Positions 58,149 through 64,000 of a stretch of DNA of 64,000 bases are shown piece by piece. The stretch is from the NCBI GenBank assembly GCA_964601275.1, contig CAZRMV010000009.1:1-64000 (forward strand). The letters run 5' to 3'. The DNA comes from JAOZPE01 sp964601275. Lineage in GTDB: Bacteria > Krumholzibacteriota > Krumholzibacteriia > JAJRXK01. Position 1 is the first letter of the stretch, and the number at the start of each line of letters is the position of its first letter. The notes under the pieces are model-generated. The model made no database searches and was not told the DNA's origin. It saw only the letters and a program-made list of their open reading frames with translations. The position numbers and the translations under genes are program-made.

Positions 58149-59090
58149 TCAGGTCTCCAGCCGGCGCCGGATGAGCTCAGGATCGATCTCGCCGTCGTTC
58201 CAGAGCCGCCGCCCTTCCATGCCTCCGGCCACCGTCACAACTTCCCCGCTGATGTGCCGGGCGAGCCGCGGCGACGCCAAGAACAACACCGCCGCGGCGA
58301 TGTCTTCGGCCCGCGCGATCTGCCGAAGGGCCATGGTGGTGGCGATCCGGCGGACGGCGTGGTTGTCCTGGAGCGCCTCGTGGGCCATCGGGGTGTCGGT
58401 CCACCCCGGCTCGACCAGGTTGATCCGGCCGTAGGGATCCAGTCGCGGGATCTCGTTCTTGAGACTGCGCAGGAGTCCGTACAGTCCCGCCTTGCTCACC
58501 GAGTAGTCACAGTGCCCCGCCTCGCCGAAGCGCCCGGCGGTCGATCCGATCAGGACCAGGCTGATGCCGTTGTCTTGGGCCGCCGCGCCGGGGGTGGCCG
58601 CGGCGTCTTCGGCCGTCGCGCGGGGCGAAGCGATGGCATCGTCCCCCTTCGCACGCTCTGGCGCGTCGACGTCGGCGGGTTCCAGGTGGTGTGCGACCGC
58701 GCGCAGGAAGGCGCGGGCGGTCCAGATTGCGCCGAGAAGGTTCACGTCGAGGGTGTGGAGGATGCGCTCCTCGCCGAGGCGGTGGAGGGGGGAATCCTCT
58801 TCGGGCCAGATGCCCGCGTTGACCACCGCGACCCGGGGACATCCCCACTCCCGCCCGATCCGCTCGAACGCCGTCTCGAGTTGGCGGGGCTGGCGGACGT
58901 CCGCCGAGAGGACCATCGTCCGGGAGGACCAATCCCGGCCCTTCACCCACTCGTCCAGGGCTGGCGCCTGTCGGTGGGCGAAAAGGGCGACCCGGGCGCC
59001 TTCTCGGGCGAAGAGATCGGCGCAGGCGCGGCCGATGCCGCCGGAGGCGCCGGTGATGCAGACGATGGCGCCGGTGAGTCCGGTTTCCAT
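58149..59090 (-). CDS. Short-chain dehydrogenase/reductase (SDR)
   Basis: A 313-residue Rossmann oxidoreductase. The NAD(P) motif is TGASGGIG at residues about 13-20, then VVNAGIW (NAG), LIGSTAGRF with the catalytic Ser, and YSVSK with the catalytic Tyr and Lys. An unusual insertion of about 35 residues (ADVDAPERAKGDDAIASPRAT) separates the NAG and Ser blocks. The substrate is unknown. The ATG at 59090 has a strong AGGAGG site. It is divergent from a TetR-type regulator, which probably controls it. Confidence 0.92.
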   Translation of the reverse strand: METGLTGAIVCITGASGGIGRACADLFAREGARVALFAHRQAPALDEWVKGRDWSSRTMVLSADVRQPRQLETAFERIGREWGCPRVAVVNAGIWPEEDSPLHRLGEERILHTLDVNLLGAIWTARAFLRAVAHHLEPADVDAPERAKGDDAIASPRATAEDAAATPGAAAQDNGISLVLIGSTAGRFGEAGHCDYSVSKAGLYGLLRSLKNEIPRLDPYGRINLVEPGWTDTPMAHEALQDNHAVRRIATTMALRQIARAEDIAAAVLFLASPRLARHISGEVVTVAGGMEGRRLWNDGEIDPELIRRRLET

Positions 59091-59251
59091 GGTGGACCTC
59101 CTGGAGAGCGAATCTTCGCCCCGGGACGCCCCCGGTGGCAAGCGGCCAGTGAACGGGCCGTTCCAGCCCGCCGAAGACCGCGCCCGGCCCGTTCCTGAAG
59201 GGGTGCGGTCGGGGGACGGAATTGCCCGCAACCCGCCGATCGTCCCCCAAA

Positions 59252-59320
59252 GAACAGCTGTTCACATTTTTCTTGTCAACTCCAACTGGATTCTCTACTC
59301 TCCAACTCAGGAGTGAACAG
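59252..59320 (+). promoter_or_regulatory. TetR promoter flanked by operator-like inverted repeats
   Basis: A promoter TTGTCA (59273-59278), 17-bp spacer, TACTCT (59296-59301) lies between two related elements: the perfect palindrome GAACAGCTGTTC (59252-59263) upstream and GTGAACAG (59313-59320) downstream. CTGTTCAC (59258-59265) and GTGAACAG are exact inverse partners. This is the expected layout for TetR autoregulation and control of the divergent SDR gene. Confidence 0.6.
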
Positions 59321-59350
59321 TCGTTTTCCCCCGCGATCAAGGACCCGTCC

Positions 59351-60082
59351 ATGGTTCAAGCCACCAGACTCTCCCGGCGGGATCAGATCATCGAGGTGGC
59401 CTTGCAACACTTCTCCCGCTATGGCTACGCGGGCACCTCGATGCGTCGACTCGCCAAGGAAATCGGCATCACCGCGGCGGCGATCTACCGCCACTTCCCC
59501 AGCAAGCTCGATCTCTTCGAAAAGGCCGTCGAATCGCGTTCGCGGGGCCTGGCGATCCAATCCTACCTGGAGACCCTGCGGCGGCTCGAGTCCATCGAAG
59601 ATGTCCTGCGGGCGGTCTCGCTGCACCTGCTGTCCACCGCGCAGCAGGATCCCGAGCTTCTCCGTCTCTTGCTCCTGACCTCGGCCACCGACGGCGCGGC
59701 GGCGGCGAAGCTGCTCCAGGAATTCCGCATGCCCTACGTGGAGTTCCTCACCGAGGAATTCCAGCGCCGCATGGACAAGGGAGAGCTGCGGCGCATCGAT
59801 CCCGGCATCACCGCCCGTTGCTACGTGGGCTTGGTCATCGGTTGTGCGGTGAATGCCGAGTTCTGGAACCAGCTCGAGGATGTCAGCTACGACACCCTCG
59901 ACATCATCTGCAACAACGTTCCCATCTTCACGCGGGGTCTTCTGGCGGACGTGCCGAAGATCGATGACGACCCGAAGGTCGATGGCACGCCCAAGAACAT
60001 TGATGAGCCGAAGCCCGGTGGCGGGTCGAAGAACTCCACCGAAGCCGGCGACCCCACCGAAGAGAACGGCGCAAAGAGCTGA
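59351..60082 (+). CDS. TetR-family transcriptional regulator
   Basis: A 243-residue regulator. The N-terminal HTH is RDQIIEVALQHFSRYGYAGTSMRRLAKEIGITAAAIYRHFPSKLDLFEKAVE. The ligand domain is helical (LRRLESIEDVLRAVSLHLLSTAQQDPELLRLLLLTS). The C-terminal 40 residues are a low-complexity acidic, Lys-, Gly- and Pro-rich tail, an unusual addition that may be disordered. It probably represses the divergent SDR gene and itself via the GAACA elements upstream. Confidence 0.92.
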   Translation: MVQATRLSRRDQIIEVALQHFSRYGYAGTSMRRLAKEIGITAAAIYRHFPSKLDLFEKAVESRSRGLAIQSYLETLRRLESIEDVLRAVSLHLLSTAQQDPELLRLLLLTSATDGAAAAKLLQEFRMPYVEFLTEEFQRRMDKGELRRIDPGITARCYVGLVIGCAVNAEFWNQLEDVSYDTLDIICNNVPIFTRGLLADVPKIDDDPKVDGTPKNIDEPKPGGGSKNSTEAGDPTEENGAKS

Positions 60083-60135
60083 TGACAAGTCGATGGACAG
60101 CGTGTCCCGCGTCCTGACGTGGGATCACGGGAAGG

Positions 60136-60159
60136 GGCCGGTCACCTCAGGAGCCGGCC
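60136..60159 (+). terminator. Hairpin between tetR-type gene and convergent topA
   Basis: GGCCGG (60136-60141) pairs with CCGGCC (60154-60159), with a G-T extended base, and is followed by TCTTCTCT on the plus strand. It could end the regulator's transcript just before the topA stop codon. Confidence 0.5.
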
Positions 60160-60166
60160 TCTTCTC

Positions 60167-62824
60167 TCATGCTTCCACCAGTTCTTCTCCGGGAACCGGG
60201 GCATCGGGCAGGGGACGGCCGTTCGCGTCGGTGAGCGGGGTGCCGTCGACGGTGGTGATGATGGGGATGGGGTGCTCCCGCATGTGTTCCTCGAGCGCCT
60301 TCTTCCACTTCTTCTGGGCTTTCTCGTCGAGCTTGCTCCAGGCCAGGCGTCCCTTGCACTTGGGAAAGGTCGAACACCCCAACCAGGGTCCCCGCAGCCC
60401 GTTGCGCAGGTACAGGGGCTTGCCGCACTTGGGGCAGGCCATATCGGTTTCCAGGGGCGGCTGGCTCGGAGCCTTCACCTTGTGGGTCTTCTTGTCCAGG
60501 TTGAGGATGCCGTCGCAGGGGTCGTCCTTGTCGTTGTAGCGGCGACAGCCCAGGAAGGGTCCGAAGCGTCCCACCCGCTTGATCATCGCTTCGCCGCACT
60601 TGGGACAGGCCACGTTGGTCTCCTCCACCGGGCGGGGCCGCCCGTCACGGTCGATCGGGCTGGCCCACCGGCACTTGGGATACCTCGAACACGAGAGGAA
60701 GCGTCCGTTCTTCCCGAAGCGGTAGACCGTCGAGGCTCCACACTCTCCGCAACGGTATTCGTCGGGAGCAGGTTGGGTGACCGCCTTGGCGTGCTTGAGT
60801 TTCTCCAGCGCATCCTCGAGCTTCCGGGAGAACGGTCCGTAGAAGTTCTCGAGCATGGTCACCCAATCCAGGTGTTCCTGTTCGATCTTGTCGAGTTCCT
60901 CCTCCATCTCCTTGGTGTAGTCCACCCGGAAGATCCCCGGGAAGGCCTCGCGCAGCATGTCGACCACCACCTCCCCGAGCGAGGTGGCGTAGAAGCGGCG
61001 TTCGATCTGCTCGACGTACTTGCGGTCCTGGATGACCTGGATGATCGAGGCGTAGGTCGAGGGCCGGCCGATGCCCTCGGCCTCGAGCTTCTTGATGAGA
61101 CTGGCCTCGGTATAGCGCGGTGGCGGCGAGGAGAATCTCTGGCGGGGCTCGATCGAGAAAGGCCAGAGCTCCTGGTCCTCCGACAGCGCAGGAAGGAGCT
61201 GTTCGTCGCCGGCCGCCGGGACGCCCGCGACCTTGTAGAAGCCATCGAAGACGAGAACCCGGCCCTGGGTCTTGAAGGTGACCGGCCGGGAGGGATCGAT
61301 TCCACCCTCGATGAAGATGCTGGTCGAATCCCACTGGGCCGGTTTCATCTGGCAAGCGACGAAACGGTTCCAGATGAGCGAGTACAGCCGGTACTGGTCG
61401 GGGCGCAGGCTGCTCTTGATCTGATCGGGCGGAAACCGCAGGGAGGTCGGGCGAATGGCCTCGTGGGCCTCCTGGGCCTGCTTGTTCGACGAGGCGAAGA
61501 AATTCGGCTTGTCCGGAAGATAGTCGCGGCCGAAGCGGTTCTCGATGTAGTCGCGGGCCATTCCCAGGGCCGCGCCACTGAGGTGGGTGCTGTCGGTCCG
61601 CATGTAGGTGATGAGGCCGGTGGGACCTTCCCCGGGGAGGTCGACGCCCTCGTAGAGTTGCTGCGCGGCCTGCATGGTGCGCCGGGCGGAAAAGGCCAGG
61701 CGGGACGAGGCGGCCTGCTGAAGGGTGGATGTGATGAAGGGGGCGGGAGGCCGTGTGCTGGTCCGCCGGGTTTCGATCGACCGCACCCGGTAGCGCGCCT
61801 CGGGGCTCGGCTGACCGGTGATGCGGCGGCGCCACCGCGCCGGGCCCTTCCCCCGGGGATCCTCCTCGACCTTGGTGTCGATCTCGGTCAACCCGGCCAG
61901 CCGGACGATCTCCAGCAGTTTGGGGGTGTTGTCGTGGGCCGTCGGGTCGCGGTATTCGTCATCCAGGGACTTGCCGTCGCGCATTCCGGGCAGTTCCAGT
62001 TCGAACTTGCGGCCGCCGACTTCCACCAGTTCCGCGCGGACCGCGCCTTGCTCGGACAACCAGGCGTTGAGCTGCTTCTGGGTCGGGGGTTTCCCCTTGG
62101 CGTCCCGGCGGGAAAGGACCTCGCTCCACTGTCGGGCCAGGGCTTCCCGCAGGTTTCCATCGGGATGGAAGTTGGCCAGCACCTGCCAGTTCTCGTCGGG
62201 AACGAAGGAGCGGATCTCCCGTTCCCGTTCGACCACCAGCCGGACCGCCACGGTCTGCACGCGGCCGGCCGAGAGCCCGCGGGCCACCTTCTTCCACAGC
62301 AAAGGAGAAACCCCGTAACCCACGATGCGGTCAAGGATGCGCCGGGCCTGCTGGGCGTTCACCCGGTCCATGTCGATGGGGTGCGGGTGGGAGAACGCAT
62401 GCTCGATCTCGTCCTTGGTGATCGCGCTGAAGATGACCCTTTGTGCCTCTTCTGGGGAAATGCCCACCAGTTCGGCCAAGTGCCAGGCGATCGCTTCCCC
62501 TTCCCGGTCGAGGTCGGTCGCGAACCACACCTCCTTGGCATTGCGGGCAGCCTTCTTCAACTCGGTCACCAGCTTGCCCTTGCCCCGCAGGACCTCGTAC
62601 TGGGGCTCAAACCCGTGCTCGACGTCGACCCCGGGAATGGGGGACTTGTCACCCTTGGGATTGCGGGTCGGCAGATCGCGGATGTGGCCCACGCTCGCGA
62701 CCACCACGAAGTCCTTTCCCAGGTACTTGTTGATGGTGCGAGCCTTCGAGGGGCTCTCCACGATGACGAGTTGCTTTCCCTTGGCGCTGGGCAGGGTGCT
62801 GCGGGTGGTGCGTTTCTTGGCCAT
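60167..62824 (-). CDS. topA: DNA topoisomerase I (type IA)
   Basis: An 885-residue enzyme that relaxes negative supercoils. The Toprim domain is at residues about 18-150 (LVIVESPSKARTINKYLG, FATDLDREGEA with acidic Mg ligands). The catalytic Tyr407 is in GLITYMRTDST. EGIGRPSTYASII is the usual downstream motif. Three C-terminal zinc ribbons (CGECG...CSRYPKC, CPKCG, CPKCG) bind single-stranded DNA. Between the Toprim and the active Tyr there is an insertion of about 90 residues compared with E. coli (Tyr319), from about 250 to 345. The ATG at 62824 is taken, with a GTG at 62827 as alternative. Confidence 0.95.
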   Translation of the reverse strand: MAKKRTTRSTLPSAKGKQLVIVESPSKARTINKYLGKDFVVVASVGHIRDLPTRNPKGDKSPIPGVDVEHGFEPQYEVLRGKGKLVTELKKAARNAKEVWFATDLDREGEAIAWHLAELVGISPEEAQRVIFSAITKDEIEHAFSHPHPIDMDRVNAQQARRILDRIVGYGVSPLLWKKVARGLSAGRVQTVAVRLVVEREREIRSFVPDENWQVLANFHPDGNLREALARQWSEVLSRRDAKGKPPTQKQLNAWLSEQGAVRAELVEVGGRKFELELPGMRDGKSLDDEYRDPTAHDNTPKLLEIVRLAGLTEIDTKVEEDPRGKGPARWRRRITGQPSPEARYRVRSIETRRTSTRPPAPFITSTLQQAASSRLAFSARRTMQAAQQLYEGVDLPGEGPTGLITYMRTDSTHLSGAALGMARDYIENRFGRDYLPDKPNFFASSNKQAQEAHEAIRPTSLRFPPDQIKSSLRPDQYRLYSLIWNRFVACQMKPAQWDSTSIFIEGGIDPSRPVTFKTQGRVLVFDGFYKVAGVPAAGDEQLLPALSEDQELWPFSIEPRQRFSSPPPRYTEASLIKKLEAEGIGRPSTYASIIQVIQDRKYVEQIERRFYATSLGEVVVDMLREAFPGIFRVDYTKEMEEELDKIEQEHLDWVTMLENFYGPFSRKLEDALEKLKHAKAVTQPAPDEYRCGECGASTVYRFGKNGRFLSCSRYPKCRWASPIDRDGRPRPVEETNVACPKCGEAMIKRVGRFGPFLGCRRYNDKDDPCDGILNLDKKTHKVKAPSQPPLETDMACPKCGKPLYLRNGLRGPWLGCSTFPKCKGRLAWSKLDEKAQKKWKKALEEHMREHPIPIITTVDGTPLTDANGRPLPDAPVPGEELVEA

Positions 62825-62896
62825 CACGATCCCCGGCTTGCGGCGTGGACGGGGCCCGGACCACTGCGGAGCGATTCCGGGCGAAGTGGCTTCCTA

Positions 62897-62924
62897 TATA
62901 TAGCGGGGGAGCGGTGCTGTCCAA
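62897..62924 (-). promoter_or_regulatory. topA promoter
   Basis: On the minus strand TTGGAC (62924-62919), a 16-bp spacer, then TATATA (62902-62897; the TATATATA run allows an 18-bp spacing too). It gives a leader of about 65 nt to the topA ATG. It is the best -35/-10 match in the window and lies in an unusually AT-rich spot. Confidence 0.65.
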
Positions 62925-63027
62925 TCGTCCCGGCGAGAGCACCAAGGCCGGGCCCTGCCCGCCGCCCCGGCGGCCTCGCCGCGCAAAGCCCGATCAGGGG
63001 CGGAAAAAGCGCCGGATCCAGGGGTTC

Positions 63028-64000
63028 TCAGATCATCATGCCGGCGATGGTGGCGGTCATCCACGAGGCCAGCGCCCCGCCGATCATGGCCCTCAGCCCC
63101 AAGCGCGCCAGGTCGCTGCGGCGGCCCGGTGCCAACGGACCGATGCCGCCCAGCTGGATCCCGATACTGCCGAAGTTGGCGAAGCCGCAGAGGGCGTAGG
63201 TGGCGATGATCGACGCCCTCTGGCTGATCTGTCCCGCGTGCTCGAGCCCGGCCAGGTCGGCGTAGGCCACGAATTCGTTGATGGAGAGCTTGGTGCCCAA
63301 CAGTCCCGCGAAGGCGAAGCAGTCCTTGGCGGGCACTCCCATGACCCAGGCGACCGGCCAGAGCAGGTAGCCGAAGATCTCCTTCAGGCTGGATGGCCAC
63401 CACGCCAGGCCCATCGCCGAGGCCAGCTTGCCGAGCAGGGCGTCGGCGACCGCGATCAGCGCGATGAAACCGATGAGCATCGCCGCCACATTGATGGCCA
63501 GCTTCATTCCCTGCGAGCATCCCTCGGCCGCCGCTTCCACCACATTGGCGGTGGTCCGGGGCAGGGCGATCTGGACCTTCCCCTGGGTGAGGCTCTGCTC
63601 GGTCTCGGGCACGAGGATCCGGGCGGTGACCAGGGCGGCGGGCGCACTCATCACACTGGCCGCGAGCAGGTGGCCGGCATCGATCCCGAAGGAGATGTAA
63701 CCGGCCAGGACACTGCCGGCGATCGTGGCGAATCCCCCGGTCATGAGCACCATGAGCTCGGCCTGGGTCATCTCGGGGATGTAGGGGCGCACCACCAGGG
63801 GAGCCTCGGTCTGCCCGATGAAGACGTTGGCCGCCACCGAGAGACTCTCGCTTCCGCTCACTCCCATGGCCTTCGCCATCACCTTGGCCATCGCCGACAC
63901 CACCTTCTGCATGATGCCCAGGTGGTAGAGCACGGACATGAACGCGCTGAAGAAGACGATGGAGGGAAGCACGTAGAAGGCGAAGACCATCCCCGCCTTT
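63028..64000 (-). CDS. NupC/CNT-family nucleoside transporter (N-terminus beyond the window)
   Basis: At least 323 residues of a polytopic inner-membrane protein. The gene runs off the right edge and the real start is outside. Concentrative nucleoside transporter motifs are visible: IGQTEAPLVVRPY (the GQTEAP substrate-binding motif), VLPSIVFFSAFMSVLYHLGIMQ, LLGTKLSINEFVAYADL (the GxKxxxNEF motif) and SIIATYALCGFANFGSIGI. It imports nucleosides with H+ or Na+. It lies about 5 kb from the nucleoside salvage operon and could feed it. It reads toward topA's promoter region, with about 125 bp between. Confidence 0.9.
   Translation of the reverse strand, partial: KAGMVFAFYVLPSIVFFSAFMSVLYHLGIMQKVVSAMAKVMAKAMGVSGSESLSVAANVFIGQTEAPLVVRPYIPEMTQAELMVLMTGGFATIAGSVLAGYISFGIDAGHLLAASVMSAPAALVTARILVPETEQSLTQGKVQIALPRTTANVVEAAAEGCSQGMKLAINVAAMLIGFIALIAVADALLGKLASAMGLAWWPSSLKEIFGYLLWPVAWVMGVPAKDCFAFAGLLGTKLSINEFVAYADLAGLEHAGQISQRASIIATYALCGFANFGSIGIQLGGIGPLAPGRRSDLARLGLRAMIGGALASWMTATIAGMMI

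Noticed and set aside
61958..62420. Small open frames within topA on the plus strand
   Set aside because: They overlap conserved topA motifs in antisense and have no ribosome sites or family similarity.
1..64000. CRISPR array, prophage or insertion sequence
   Set aside because: No regularly spaced short repeats, transposase, integrase or phage structural genes are seen. The only tandem repeats are LVIVD codons and the PNP-end duplication.

Overview
The window is a very GC-rich stretch of a Gram-negative genome. It holds about 52 protein genes, one gene remnant, and no tRNA, rRNA, CRISPR array or insertion sequence that I can see. A 100-N scaffold gap near the left edge suggests a draft or metagenome-assembled genome. 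Several secreted proteins end in FlgD/T9SS-like sorting domains with NPFNP-type motifs (1-1201, 20585-22525, and a variant at 31792-33762). There is also a PorV-like barrel, two Omp85-like proteins, a TonB-dependent receptor and CHAT/ECF modules. Together these point to an FCB-superphylum candidate lineage of the Krumholzibacteriota/Eisenbacteria kind. That assignment is an inference from gene style, not a measured placement.

Left part (1-20365). An LVIVD-repeat secreted protein is broken by the gap. It is followed by an AbiEii toxin/HTH-antitoxin pair, an SGNH hydrolase, a rhomboid, a small barrel, a phosphohexomutase, an arginase-family ureohydrolase, a PAP2 phosphatase and a NYN-S1 fusion. 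Next comes selD, which itself contains an in-frame UGA (selenocysteine) at the catalytic position with a plausible SECIS hairpin. Omp85-like proteins, Hsp20, a flippase, a second rhomboid and two glycosyltransferases complete this part.

Middle (20366-47839). A secreted OB-fold protein sits behind a long structured leader. A giant TPR-CHAT protein is divergent from an ECF sigma/anti-sigma pair, and a second, active-site-less CHAT-like membrane protein lies 4 kb away. Other genes are an ADP-forming acyl-CoA synthetase, an S9 peptidase, a DUF3179 lipoprotein, a chalcone-isomerase-like protein, a SpoIIE/RsbU-type phosphatase and a second ECF sigma/double-zinc-finger anti-sigma/membrane protein operon. 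folB and miaE close this part.

Right part (48025-64000). Four overlapping genes encode a lipoprotein, a TonB receptor, a PorV-like barrel and an NHL-type lipoprotein, which looks like one envelope machine. They are followed by a tight nucleoside operon: an RpiB-family protein with an N-terminal helix resembling a microcompartment encapsulation peptide, a deoxynucleoside kinase, an adenosine-deaminase-like protein that has lost key metal and catalytic residues, and a purine nucleoside phosphorylase. A divergent SDR/TetR pair, topA and a truncated NupC-type nucleoside transporter end the window. The nucleoside genes are the best candidate for an undescribed system: an encapsulated or repurposed nucleoside-degrading pathway. 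No shell protein lies inside the window, so this remains a hypothesis.
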